NCBI GenBank assembly: GCA_025459145.1
Contig: JALORD010000007.1
Coordinates: forward strand, 1 to 49,306
Reading direction: 5' to 3'
DNA from: Pirellulaceae bacterium
GTDB lineage: Bacteria > Planctomycetota > Planctomycetia > Pirellulales > Pirellulaceae
DNA length: 49,306 bases
Position numbers and translations under genes: made by a program. Every line of letters starts with the position of its first letter. Within the stretch, counting starts at the first letter, position 1. Shown one piece after another: positions 17,920 to 27,758 of the stretch. The notes beneath the pieces are model-generated. The model had not been told where the DNA came from, ran no database searches, and saw only the letters and a list, made by a program, of their open reading frames with translations.

Positions 17920-19154
17920 ATTCCTGGCTGGCGCTACCGCTGGTTGTTCGGCTGGCCGGCATTTTTGCCGCGGGGCTCATCGTCGGTGGAGCGATCAATT
18001 GGGCCATCTACTCGCTCGCCTGGTTTGCCAGGCCCATCAGCCCCTGGGGCCCGGTGCCTCCCCGCAGCAGCCACCGCAGTCTGGCCGATCGGGTTCCCGT
18101 GTGGGGCTGGTGGCTTTTGCGGCGAGAAACGCCGATCCATGGCACATTGTTCTGGGTGCGGCCACTGCTCATCGAGCTATCGTTCGCGGCGGGAATCGCC
18201 GCACTCTATTGGTGGGAAGTGGAGCAGTTGGGATTGGCCGTGATCCCAACGCCTGCCTGGACGTTGCATTGGCAGTGGTTCGCACATTCGATACTGATTG
18301 CCTTATTGACTGCGGCCACGTTCATTGACTTCGACGAGAAGACCATTCCCGACGCCATCACGCTGCCGGGAACGCTGCTGGCGCTTGCGCTTGCCGCGCT
18401 CGTTCCCCAGTCTCATTTGCCGATTGCAGTGCCCAATGCCGTCGGGGGACTCGCCACCGGCAACCTGCTCTCGACCTCTCCCAATCCGTTTCCGGCGTGG
18501 CTGCACTCCTGGCAAGGGCCGGCGCTGGGGACGCTGATCGCCCTGGTCTGGTGCGCCGCTCTCGTGCCGGCCACCTCGACGATGCGGCGGGGGCTCGTCA
18601 AAGCGATTCAGTTCTATCTGACCAGCATTGTGCGGCGAGCCAATTGGGTCCAGCTATTGGCGGTTGCCATGGCTGTTTCCACAGGCGTGTGGAGCGTTTG
18701 GATCCTAGGCGGTCCTCGCTGGGAAGCGCTCTTCACGGCGCTCGTCGGCCTGGCCTTTGGCGGCGCGATGGTGTGGGGAGTGCGGCTCGTCGGCACGCTG
18801 GCCATGCGCGAGGAAGCCATGGGCTTTGGCGATGTGACGCTGATGGCGATGATCGGCGCCTTCTTGGGTTGGCAGCCGGCCTTGATGACGTTCTTTTATT
18901 CGCCGGCTGCTGCGGTCCTCGTGGCGGTGGGGCAATGGCTGTTGACGGGTCGCCGCGAGATCGCGTTTGGGCCGTACTTGTGCGTGGCGGCGGTCTACAC
19001 CATCGTTCGCTGGGCCGCCATCTGGAATGCGGGCAGCCAGGTGTTCGCCCTGGGCTGGATGATTCTCGCCATCCTGGCAGCCTGCCTGCTCTTAATGATG
19101 GGCCTCTTGATGATGATGCGGATGATCCGCCAGGCCGTATCAGGCGAGCCCTAG
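17916..19154 (+). CDS. Prepilin peptidase (A24 family)
   Basis: 412 aa, at least seven hydrophobic segments. The two catalytic aspartates of the type IV prepilin peptidase family are visible: TFIDFDEKTIPDAI (Asp138) and GFGDVTLMAMIGAFLG (Asp306). The N-terminal region retains a reduced NWAIYSLAWFARPISPWG patch but lacks the zinc-binding cysteine pairs of the PilD methyltransferase loop, so methylation of substrates is uncertain. Between the two catalytic parts there is an extra segment of roughly 110 residues (about 180-290). It starts with GTG at 17916, overlapping the aroK stop by 4 nt (GTGA), which implies translational coupling. Likely substrates are Tad/Flp or type II secretion pseudopilins. 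Confidence 0.88.
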   Translation: MNSWLALPLVVRLAGIFAAGLIVGGAINWAIYSLAWFARPISPWGPVPPRSSHRSLADRVPVWGWWLLRRETPIHGTLFWVRPLLIELSFAAGIAALYWWEVEQLGLAVIPTPAWTLHWQWFAHSILIALLTAATFIDFDEKTIPDAITLPGTLLALALAALVPQSHLPIAVPNAVGGLATGNLLSTSPNPFPAWLHSWQGPALGTLIALVWCAALVPATSTMRRGLVKAIQFYLTSIVRRANWVQLLAVAMAVSTGVWSVWILGGPRWEALFTALVGLAFGGAMVWGVRLVGTLAMREEAMGFGDVTLMAMIGAFLGWQPALMTFFYSPAAAVLVAVGQWLLTGRREIAFGPYLCVAAVYTIVRWAAIWNAGSQVFALGWMILAILAACLLLMMGLLMMMRMIRQAVSGEP

Positions 19155-19176
19155 CTGGGATGAGCGGGCGTCAAGA

Positions 19177-19192
19177 TTGCCATGAATGGCAA
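19177..19192. terminator. Inverted repeat between convergent genes
   Basis: TTGCCAT/ATGGCAA with a 2-nt centre sits between the prepilin peptidase stop and the stop of the convergent GGDEF gene. As RNA it could fold as a 5-bp stem with a 6-nt loop on either strand. Short and without T-run; weak support for a bidirectional terminator. Confidence 0.25.
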
Positions 19193-19193
19193 C

Positions 19194-21395
19194 CTAAACC
19201 CTGACTTTGAAGTCCTGCGCGACGAGATACGACTTGAGACTGGCCAGCAGCCGCTGAGCCCGCTCGAACACGTCGCGGCGGCGGCGATCTCGCGAGCGCT
19301 GCGGCCGGATCGTCACTTGAGCCAGGGTGCGAAACATGCGGGCCACGCCGCGATTCTCGTCGGGCGATTGATACTCTTCGAACTTGATTTCGATCAGGAA
19401 CGGCACGGGACGGTCTCCCTGGCGGCGCAGGACAAGTGCATTATCGCCATCGATCCGGAGCACCACGTGGTCTTCGCTGATCGACTCGATCTCGGCGAAG
19501 TGGTCGGCCACAAACCCGCGCATCTTCTCGACAACTACGTTGAACGGGACACTGGTCGCCAGCGTTCGCTGGAGCACGTGTTCCGGCGTCTCTCCCCGCA
19601 GCCAGGCCCACCAGCCGTGGGATTTGGCCGTGGTTAGTTCCTGGCCCGCGATGCCCGAGCCGAGCTGCACCACCAGGTTGCGTCCGTTGGCTTTGGCTTG
19701 ATAGAGCGCCCGGTCGGCCCGCCGCAGCATCGTTTCCGGCGTGTCTCCCGATTGCAGTTCGGTCACGCCGAAGCTGGCGGTGATCGGTCGGCTTTCGAGC
19801 GCGGACATCGGCAGTTCGGCCAGTTCGCTCCGCAGGTCCTCAGCTCGGCGCGTCGCCGCGGCATTGTCGCAATCGGCACAGAGCATGACGAACTCTTCGC
19901 CGCCATAGCGGGCGACGAGATCCCCCGCGCGGCAATGCCGCCGCAGGAGCGACGCGAACACAATGAGCACTTGATCGCCGGCCTGGTGCCCGTAGGTGTC
20001 GTTGATCCGTTTGAAATGATCGATATCGCAAATGATCAGGCTGCAGGGGAGCTGCCGTTCGAGATGCGACTGCACGCAGTTGGCGTGAATACGGTCGAAC
20101 TCGGCCCGATTGGCAACCTGCGTCAGCGGATCGCGCGTCGCCTTTTCGTGCAGCGTCTGAACCCGCTGCTCCAGCGTGACCTGCGACGACGCATCGTGCA
20201 TCAACAGCGCGGCTCCGTAGGAGACCCCGAGCTTCGAACTGACCGGAACGAGATGCGCATCGACCTCGATTCGCTGTCCATTGCGGCCCGTGACGCTCAG
20301 CCGCCGCAGCGTTTGGACGCCGCTCTTCACGGTCTGGATGACCGGGCAATCGACTTCCAGGATCAATTTCTGTTGTTCGTCGCGGAGGTTGACGAGCGTC
20401 GGCGACCAGAGTTTGTGTTCGATGCTACTGGCGGCAATTCCGGTCAGTCGTTCCGCGGCCCGGTTCCAAAGCACCACGCGCAGCGAGCCGTCGACGAAGA
20501 TGACCGCATCATGCATGCTCCCCAGCAGCTTCCGGTGGAAGAGCATTTCGATATCGCCGGCGCTCGAGGCGATCGGTCCTGGCGCGAGACGCCAGAACCC
20601 TTCGGACGACTCAGGAAGCAGATCCTTGAGCCAACGGCGGGCCACTACCGCTTGCAGCTTGACCTGATCGCCGCTGACGAAATTGCAGAATTCCTGCACC
20701 AGGCGGGGATCGAACTGTGTGCCTGCATACTCGAATAGTTCCGCCAACGCCCGCTCGTGCGACATGGCCCGCCGATAGACCTGGTCGGACGTCATCGCGT
20801 CGAACGCATCGACGATCGCCAGCATTCTGGCCCCGAGCAGGATTTGATCTCCCAGGGCTTCGTATCCTTCCCGGCTGCCGTTGAACCAGGCGCCGGCCTG
20901 CTGGACGATCGTGAGGATGTCGGAGGACGCGCAGCAGGCGCGGAGAATGTCTGCTCCTGTGTGGCGATGTCGATCGACCCAGGCGAACTCGTCGGCTGTC
21001 AGCTTTTCGGGTTTCCGGAGAATTTCATCGGGAACCCCGATCTTGCCCACGTCGTGCAGGAGCGCAGCCACTTCGAGTTCATCGCGATGGTGATCGGAAA
21101 ACCCCAGCACCGCACCCCAAGCGGAGCAGCTCAGAGCAACGCGGACGCTGTGAGCCGCCGTCGGCGGATGCTTGGCCCGGAGCGAAGCAAACAGGCTGCT
21201 GGCCAGGCCGAGGCGAACCTGCACCAACTGATTCTCGAACAATTGCAGCTCGGACGAATCCCGCGGCGCCGCCGTGTGGTCGAGGTTCTCGAGCAGATGC
21301 GACACCACCGTCAACGAATCCACGGCAGCGCGCGACACGCCGTCCGTCGTCGGCCCAGCGGCCGCGGAATCGATTGACAAGGGTGAAATGGGCAT
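19194..21395 (-). CDS. HD (degenerate HD-GYP) - PAS - GGDEF signalling protein
   Basis: 733 aa, no membrane helix seen. The HD domain (about 65-260) has His82, His114-Asp115 in ALLHDVGKIGVPDEIL and Lys118, but where HD-GYP proteins have HHERxDGxGYP this one reads QAGAWFNGSREGYEAL, so cyclic-di-GMP phosphodiesterase activity is unlikely. A PAS-like domain follows (DAVIFVDGSLRVVLWNRAAERLTG), then a complete diguanylate cyclase domain with ARYGGEEF and an I-site RAGD five residues upstream. The last 150 residues (584-733) are a conserved-looking domain I do not recognise. The ATG at 21395 is chosen because residues further upstream have low complexity. Divergent from the FHA-phosphatase gene. 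Confidence 0.88.
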   Translation of the reverse strand: MPISPLSIDSAAAGPTTDGVSRAAVDSLTVVSHLLENLDHTAAPRDSSELQLFENQLVQVRLGLASSLFASLRAKHPPTAAHSVRVALSCSAWGAVLGFSDHHRDELEVAALLHDVGKIGVPDEILRKPEKLTADEFAWVDRHRHTGADILRACCASSDILTIVQQAGAWFNGSREGYEALGDQILLGARMLAIVDAFDAMTSDQVYRRAMSHERALAELFEYAGTQFDPRLVQEFCNFVSGDQVKLQAVVARRWLKDLLPESSEGFWRLAPGPIASSAGDIEMLFHRKLLGSMHDAVIFVDGSLRVVLWNRAAERLTGIAASSIEHKLWSPTLVNLRDEQQKLILEVDCPVIQTVKSGVQTLRRLSVTGRNGQRIEVDAHLVPVSSKLGVSYGAALLMHDASSQVTLEQRVQTLHEKATRDPLTQVANRAEFDRIHANCVQSHLERQLPCSLIICDIDHFKRINDTYGHQAGDQVLIVFASLLRRHCRAGDLVARYGGEEFVMLCADCDNAAATRRAEDLRSELAELPMSALESRPITASFGVTELQSGDTPETMLRRADRALYQAKANGRNLVVQLGSGIAGQELTTAKSHGWWAWLRGETPEHVLQRTLATSVPFNVVVEKMRGFVADHFAEIESISEDHVVLRIDGDNALVLRRQGDRPVPFLIEIKFEEYQSPDENRGVARMFRTLAQVTIRPQRSRDRRRRDVFERAQRLLASLKSYLVAQDFKVRV

Positions 21396-21913
21396 GGTGT
21401 ACGTCAACAAGCGCGGTCCGATCGCTACCGCACCCGGCGGGAGATGGGCACTGGGACCTGACGGTACTCGGCGCACCGCCACGTCGCTTCCTTTCGAAAA
21501 CCTAGGACGCGTCAGGGCTTGGGGCAAATTTGCTCGTGTCGACAAGTCGCCAGACGCGACCCAGCCGTGAGCCGCTAGTGACGTATGTGCAGGCAATGCG
21601 GGTTCGAGAGGGGATGCTGTTGGAGCGGAGACTGTGACAACAGGTCGCCGCGTTCACGATCCATGTCGATCGCGGGGATTTTCGCAGCGACCCACCAACC
21701 ACAACCAAGAGTTTTCGCGGAAGATTGAGAGGTCCCCGCGAAGCTGAGTAGTCAGTTGACGGTCTCGCCCAGCCGTCTCTACAATCGCTAGAATCGCTCC
21801 CGCCACGAGCTCTAGCGGTCGTTGCCCGAGCGTCCTCCCCGCTTGCGGAATGGTACATCCTTGCCGGCGCCTTCGGCCCCCCTTACGCCGGTTACTTCAG
21901 CAGCAGTCCCTCC
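21396..21913. other. Divergent intergenic region between signalling genes
   Basis: 518 nt between two divergent signalling genes. The GGDEF frame stays open to 21596, but that part reads as non-conserved. A good sigma70 promoter faces the FHA-phosphatase gene. No other gene or repeat was seen. Confidence 0.5.
21756..21785 (+). promoter_or_regulatory. Sigma70-like promoter for the FHA-GAF-phosphatase gene
   Basis: TTGACG at 21756-21761 and TACAAT at 21780-21785 match the housekeeping -35 and -10 boxes at five of six positions each, with an 18-nt spacer. The predicted start of transcription is near 21792, giving a leader of about 120 nt before the ATG at 21914. Confidence 0.55.
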
Positions 21914-23623
21914 ATGTTCTATCTGCAGGCCATCAACGGACCTCATGCGGGGAAACGCTACGAGATCAAGGGAGAAAAATTTGTTCTAGGAAGGCATCCC
22001 GATTGCGACCTGGTCATCGAGGTGGGAGCCGTCAGCCGAAACCATTGCCAGATCCTTCGCGAGGCGAGCGGCTGCTGGCTGGAGGACTTGGGCAGCCGCA
22101 ATCACACGTTCCTGAACGACGAGGAAATGTGGATCACGGAACGGCGTCTGCTTCGGCCGGGCGATCAGTTCCGAGTGTGTGAAGTTTCGTTCACATTCAA
22201 GACTGAAGCGCCCCTGGGTCCGTCTCCCGGCACGACCGATTCGATCCCGCGAATTATCGATGGAGCGGGGCTGGGCGCTTTTCTGGACGACGACGAGGCG
22301 CGGCAATCCAGCTCGACCATCATGTCGAAGCTCGACGTGTCGCGCTCGAGCCGCGGCGGGGTACACGTGGCGGCCAGCGCCGAGGTAAAGCTGGCGGCGC
22401 TTGTGGAAATCACGCAGAACCTGGGACGGGTCCTGGCCCTGGATGAAGTCTTGCCGCAGGTTCTGAAGAGCCTGTTCAAAATATTTGTGCAGGCCGACCG
22501 CGGTTTCATTGTGCTAGAGTCGCCGGACGGCGTACTGATCCCGCGGTGGGTCCGTATGAGGCGCGAAGATTCGGGAGACACGCTGCGGATCAGCCGGACG
22601 ATCATTCGTCAGGTGATGGAGTCGAAGGAAGCGATTCTGTCGGCCGATGCGGCGAGCGACGAGCGGTTCGAGATGAGCCAAAGCATCGCGGACTTTCGCA
22701 TCCGTTCGATGATGTGCGCGCCGCTGCTCGATTCCGAAGGGAACGCGTTCGGCGCGCTGCAGATCGATACGCTCGACCAGCGGCACCGCTTTACCCAGGA
22801 GGACCTGGAGCTACTCGTGAGCACTGCCTCGCAGGCAGCGATAGCCATTCAGAACGCCCAGCTGCACGAATCGGCCCTCAAACGGCGCGAACTCGAGCGG
22901 GACATGCAGCTGGCCCACGAGGTGCAGCACGGGTTTCTTCCCGACAAGCGGCCCGATTTGGCCGGCTACGAGTTTTTCGACTACTATCAGCCAGCCGACC
23001 AGATTGGCGGCGACTACTACGATTACATTCCACTCCCCGACGGTCGGCTGGCGATTGTCGTGGCGGATGTCGTCGGCCACGGCGTGGCGGCGGCGCTGCT
23101 CATGGCCAAGCTCTCGGCGGAGACGCGGTTTTCGCTCTTCAGCGAGACGAACCCCGCGGCGGCCACGACGCGATTGAATGAGAAGCTGTGCGCCCTGAAC
23201 ATTCAGCGGTTTGTGACCTTCATCATGGTCGTCCTCGACCCGCGCGAGCACCGGGCGGTGATCGTCAACGCGGGGCATATGGCCCCGCTGCAAAGGCGGC
23301 AGGATGGGTCGATCGTCGAGCTCGGCGATGAAATCGTCGGTCTGCCGCTGGGCATTACCGATGCCCTGGGGTATGAGCAGGCGGAAGTGGAGATCCGCCC
23401 GGGCGAAATGCTGACGCTGTATACCGATGGCGTCAATGAGTCGATCGACGGCAATGGAGCGTTCTACACCATCGAGCGGTTGCGCGAGCACATCCAGAAA
23501 GAATCAGCATCGCCCACAGTATTGGGCCCCGCCATCATCGAAGACGTGCGCCGGTTTCTCGGTAAAGCACCACAGATCGACGATATGTGCCTCGTCTGCT
23601 TTGGACGAACGGCAAAGAACTGA
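21914..23623 (+). CDS. FHA-GAF-PP2C (SpoIIE/RsbU-type) serine phosphatase
   Basis: 569 aa, cytoplasmic. An N-terminal FHA phosphopeptide-binding domain (1-95) has Gly26-Arg27 and Ser41-Arg42-Asn43-His44. A GAF sensor domain spans about 160-315. After a short helical linker comes a PP2C-type phosphatase (about 335-565) with GGDYYD at 365-370 and ADVVGHG at 384-390, plus LYTDGVNES near the end, which together bind two metals. Such proteins dephosphorylate anti-sigma-factor antagonists or other Ser/Thr-phosphorylated partners; the FHA domain suggests recruitment to a Ser/Thr kinase target. No kinase or antagonist gene is nearby. Confidence 0.93.
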   Translation: MFYLQAINGPHAGKRYEIKGEKFVLGRHPDCDLVIEVGAVSRNHCQILREASGCWLEDLGSRNHTFLNDEEMWITERRLLRPGDQFRVCEVSFTFKTEAPLGPSPGTTDSIPRIIDGAGLGAFLDDDEARQSSSTIMSKLDVSRSSRGGVHVAASAEVKLAALVEITQNLGRVLALDEVLPQVLKSLFKIFVQADRGFIVLESPDGVLIPRWVRMRREDSGDTLRISRTIIRQVMESKEAILSADAASDERFEMSQSIADFRIRSMMCAPLLDSEGNAFGALQIDTLDQRHRFTQEDLELLVSTASQAAIAIQNAQLHESALKRRELERDMQLAHEVQHGFLPDKRPDLAGYEFFDYYQPADQIGGDYYDYIPLPDGRLAIVVADVVGHGVAAALLMAKLSAETRFSLFSETNPAAATTRLNEKLCALNIQRFVTFIMVVLDPREHRAVIVNAGHMAPLQRRQDGSIVELGDEIVGLPLGITDALGYEQAEVEIRPGEMLTLYTDGVNESIDGNGAFYTIERLREHIQKESASPTVLGPAIIEDVRRFLGKAPQIDDMCLVCFGRTAKN

Positions 23624-23655
23624 TCGATCGGCACGGGCCCTAAGCGATCACCGCC

Positions 23656-23982
23656 TTACGAATTAAACGCGCGGCCAGCGAGCGCCGCGTACTCGGCTTC
23701 CAGATCGGCGAGCAATTGCACGAGATCCGCGCGCAGGTTCCCAGCCGTTTCGTTAACCGAAGTTTCGGCCCGCTGCCAGCGGGTCTGGGTCAACATACGC
23801 GGGGTGCGCATCGCCTCAACCGGTGCCTCAGCCGTCACCGTCAGTTCGGGCAGCCGCGACAAACTCGCGAGCAGCGAACCGAGCGACGTATCGTCGGTCG
23901 GCTGGGGCCGTCCCAACCCCGCCAATTCGCAAGCGGGGGCGACGGTGATGGTGCCGATGATCGGACTGGCTGCGGTGGGCAT
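23656..23982 (-). CDS. Small protein of unknown function
   Basis: 108 aa from the ATG at 23982; no family recognised. The C-terminal half looks like a helical pair (TQTRWQRAETSVNETAGNLR then ADLVQLLADLEAEYAAL), whereas the frame upstream of 23982 is arginine/serine-rich and overlaps the FHA-like gene, so I reject a longer start. It begins 47 nt after the FHA-like gene's stop on the same strand and may be cotranscribed with it. It converges on the FHA-GAF-phosphatase gene, 32 nt away. Confidence 0.5.
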   Translation of the reverse strand: MPTAASPIIGTITVAPACELAGLGRPQPTDDTSLGSLLASLSRLPELTVTAEAPVEAMRTPRMLTQTRWQRAETSVNETAGNLRADLVQLLADLEAEYAALAGRAFNS

Positions 23983-24028
23983 GCTTCGCGAGCCAGCGCG
24001 GTCGCCGCTGGCATTTCGAGAGTATTGG

Positions 24029-24610
24029 TCAGGCACTGAATCGAAACCGGTGGTCGAGCGGCAGTGGAGGACTCCCGCCCCACCCCCGGGCGGCCTCGTA
24101 GATTCGCAGGATCGAACGGTCGGCGGCCAAAGTCTGCCGGATATCCGCCAGGAGCGACTGAATCTCATCGATAGCGTCCGCTTCGCCAGAATCGCTCCCC
24201 GGACTAAAGTCGAGCGGCCGGGAGGAATCCGGATCGCTGTTCCGCCGGGGCGGATGATCCACAATCACTCGTAGCGAAAAGGGCCCCATCTCGACAACAT
24301 CGCCGTGGGAGAGTTCCGACGACTCGACCTGTTCCTCGTTGACGATCAATTCTGGCCCCGTGCCCAACCGTCGAATCTTGATCGCCAGGCCGGCGACAAA
24401 GATATAGGCGTAGGCTTCCGGAAACTGTTCGTCCCCCAGCACCAGATCGCAATCGCTGGCCGTTCCGAGCAAGTACACCTTGCTCGATAGTTCCCGGATC
24501 CGCTGCCGGACCCGTCCCCGCAGAATCTCGACCGCGACCCGAGGGGCAGCCGGTAAAAGGTGCGGTTGAGGGCGACTTTGCCGATCGAGGCGATACATCG
24601 GAGCGATCAT
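24029..24610 (-). CDS. FHA-like domain protein, degenerate
   Basis: 193 aa. Residues about 35-125 follow the FHA pattern (ELSSKVYLLGTASDCDLVL, then AYAYIFVAGLAIKIRRLG, then ELSHGDVVEMGPFSLRVIVD), but the phosphothreonine-contacting Arg of the GR pair and the SxxH motif are missing, so phosphopeptide binding is doubtful. The C-terminal part is acidic then helical (DAIDEIQSLLADIRQTLAAD). The ATG at 24610 has AGGAAG 9 nt upstream. It lies downstream of atpC on the same strand after 237 nt and upstream of a small unknown gene. It may be a scaffold partner in the same signalling group as the phosphatase at 21914; this is inference. Confidence 0.75.
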   Translation of the reverse strand: MIAPMYRLDRQSRPQPHLLPAAPRVAVEILRGRVRQRIRELSSKVYLLGTASDCDLVLGDEQFPEAYAYIFVAGLAIKIRRLGTGPELIVNEEQVESSELSHGDVVEMGPFSLRVIVDHPPRRNSDPDSSRPLDFSPGSDSGEADAIDEIQSLLADIRQTLAADRSILRIYEAARGWGGSPPLPLDHRFRFSA

Positions 24611-24847
24611 CCGGCGAAGCTTCCTGGCAAACGAGAGGAATGGAACCGGGGCTCGCACCGAGCAAGCAGCCCCGGCGTCAGGCGTCCTGCGTACCATTCA
24701 TCGGCTGACCAGGCCGGCCGCTGTCATCTTGCCGGCCGAGGCGCGCACCTTTTTCGGTTCGAATCGGGCGGCGATGCCCATACATTCGGTCGCAATCAAC
24801 TCAGAGTGCAGAGCGGCAGGTTCCCCGCCAGCACTGCGGCAGCGGCG

Positions 24848-25249
24848 CTAACGGGCGCGACGAGCCGCACGGAGCTGCGCGCGAGCCTGCGCGACTTGCC
24901 GCTCGCGGATTTCCTGCAACTCCTTCGTGGGAGCCGCCTGCCGGAGGGCGTTGGCCAGTTGCACCTCGGCCGCAGTCGTATCGATACGGGCCGGGGCCAC
25001 GGCCCGATTGGTCAGAACCGATACGACGTTGCCCGCCACCTCGACGAAGCCGCCATCAACGTACAAGAGCTTCTCGTCGTTGCCCAGCTTGAGCCGCATC
25101 GCGCCGTAGCCCAGCCGCCCGATCATCGGGCTGTGATTCGGCGCGATGCCGATTTCGCCGTCAAACAACGGCAAGGCGACAAAATCAGCCTCTTGCTCGA
25201 GTGCAGTCTGTTCGGGAGTGACGACAATGCAGCGGAGAGTGCCAGGCAT
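24848..25249 (-). CDS. atpC: F1Fo ATP synthase subunit epsilon
   Basis: 133 aa. Family features are LRCIVVTPEQTALEQEADFV, PLFDGEIGIAPNHSPMIGRLG and a GGFVEVAGNVVSVLTNRAV beta-sandwich, then a short C-terminal helical part. Part of the F1 central stalk; in bacteria the C-terminal helices can inhibit ATP hydrolysis. The ATG lies 3 nt after the atpD stop, so the two are probably coupled. It is the last gene of the atp operon; a 237-nt gap follows. Confidence 0.95.
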   Translation of the reverse strand: MPGTLRCIVVTPEQTALEQEADFVALPLFDGEIGIAPNHSPMIGRLGYGAMRLKLGNDEKLLYVDGGFVEVAGNVVSVLTNRAVAPARIDTTAAEVQLANALRQAAPTKELQEIRERQVAQARAQLRAARRAR

Positions 25250-25252
25250 TTG

Positions 25253-26755
<1,503 letters not shown>

Positions 26756-26783
26756 TTAAGTCAGGCGAGGACGGCGTAAAGTA

Positions 26784-27692
26784 TTAGGTTCCCTTGAGGG
26801 CTTCCACGCCGCCGATAATTTCCATGATCTCGCCGGTAATCTGCGACTGCCGGGCGCGGTTGTAGGTCATCGACAGGTCCTTGATCATCCCCGAGGCGTT
26901 ATCCGTCGCGCTTTTCATCGCGACCATGCGGGCGATCTGTTCGCTGACAGCCGCATCCAGGAAACACTTGAAGAGCTTGGCCTTGAAACTGGCGGGAACC
27001 ACTTCGGCAAGGATGCTTTCGGCCGACGGGAGAAATTCGTAGGTCGACTCGCCCCGCTCCGCGGCAAGCGCAGTTTCAGCGGCCGAACTCGCGACCGCGT
27101 CGGCTCCTTCCAGCGAGCCAAGGGGAAGGAGGGTCTCCACCACGGCGATCTGCTTGCTGCTGGAGACAAACTTGGTGTAAGCCACATCGAGCCTGTCGAG
27201 CTTGCCGAGGGTGTAGAGGTCGAGGAATCGATTGGCGATTGGCTCGACCTCCTCGAACTTCGGCTGATCGTTGAATTGCAGGTACGTCTCGTCGATGGCG
27301 ACGCCCCGATAGCGGAGCCCCGAGATGCCCCGCTTGCCCGCGACTTCTAGCCGTAAGGCGCTCTGAGCTTGCAGTTCCTGGTAGCGGGGAGCTGCCACAC
27401 GGACAACGCCGCCGTTGTAACCGCCGCACAGACCGCGATTGGCGGTCAGCACGAGCAGGGCGGCGTGTTTAATTTCCGGCCGCGCTTCGAGCAATGGATG
27501 ACTCACCTGGAGCCCGGCCTGGGCCAGGTTGGCGACGATTTGTGTGATGCGGCGGGTGTAGGCCGTGGCGGCGGTGGCCCGATCCATCGCCTTCTTGAAC
27601 CGCGCGGTGGCGATCAGCTCCATCGTCCGCGTAATCTTGCGGATGTTGCGGATCGACTTGCGGCGTTTATCGAGGGCGCGGGCTTTAGCCAT
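26784..27692 (-). CDS. atpG: F1Fo ATP synthase subunit gamma
   Basis: 302 aa; the rotating central shaft. The conserved N-terminal helix (RRKSIRNIRKITRTMELIAT) and C-terminal helix (ATDNASGMIKDLSMTYNRAR) are clear, with LTANRGLCGGYN in the Rossmann-like middle. Length is slightly above the family norm. It starts 66 nt downstream of the DUF4870 gene, and the gap contains a strong inverted repeat; in most F-ATPase operons atpG directly follows atpA. Confidence 0.96.
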   Translation of the reverse strand: MAKARALDKRRKSIRNIRKITRTMELIATARFKKAMDRATAATAYTRRITQIVANLAQAGLQVSHPLLEARPEIKHAALLVLTANRGLCGGYNGGVVRVAAPRYQELQAQSALRLEVAGKRGISGLRYRGVAIDETYLQFNDQPKFEEVEPIANRFLDLYTLGKLDRLDVAYTKFVSSSKQIAVVETLLPLGSLEGADAVASSAAETALAAERGESTYEFLPSAESILAEVVPASFKAKLFKCFLDAAVSEQIARMVAMKSATDNASGMIKDLSMTYNRARQSQITGEIMEIIGGVEALKGT

Positions 27693-27707
27693 GACGTTTT
27701 ATCGTTG

Positions 27708-27752
27708 GGTGGGCTGTGCCCACCTGATCGTTTGCGGTGGGCACAGCCCACC
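27708..27752. repeat. Nested inverted repeat inside the atp operon
   Basis: Two 17-nt arms, 27708-27724 and 27736-27752, are exact reverse complements around an 11-nt loop. Each arm is itself a hairpin, GGTGGGC-TGT-GCCCACC and GGTGGGC-ACA-GCCCACC. There is no T-run, so it is not a typical intrinsic terminator. It lies between the DUF4870 stop and the atpG start, within the presumed atp transcript. It may be a dispersed palindromic repeat and may alter mRNA stability or readthrough to atpGDC. Confidence 0.85.
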
Positions 27753-27758
27753 AAGTGG

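Noticed and set aside
24712-24737. GGCCGGC/GCCGGCC hairpin as atp operon terminator
   Set aside because: Perfect 7-bp stem with a 12-nt loop, but the T-run lies on the wrong side for minus-strand transcription and 12 nt away, so termination there is not supported.
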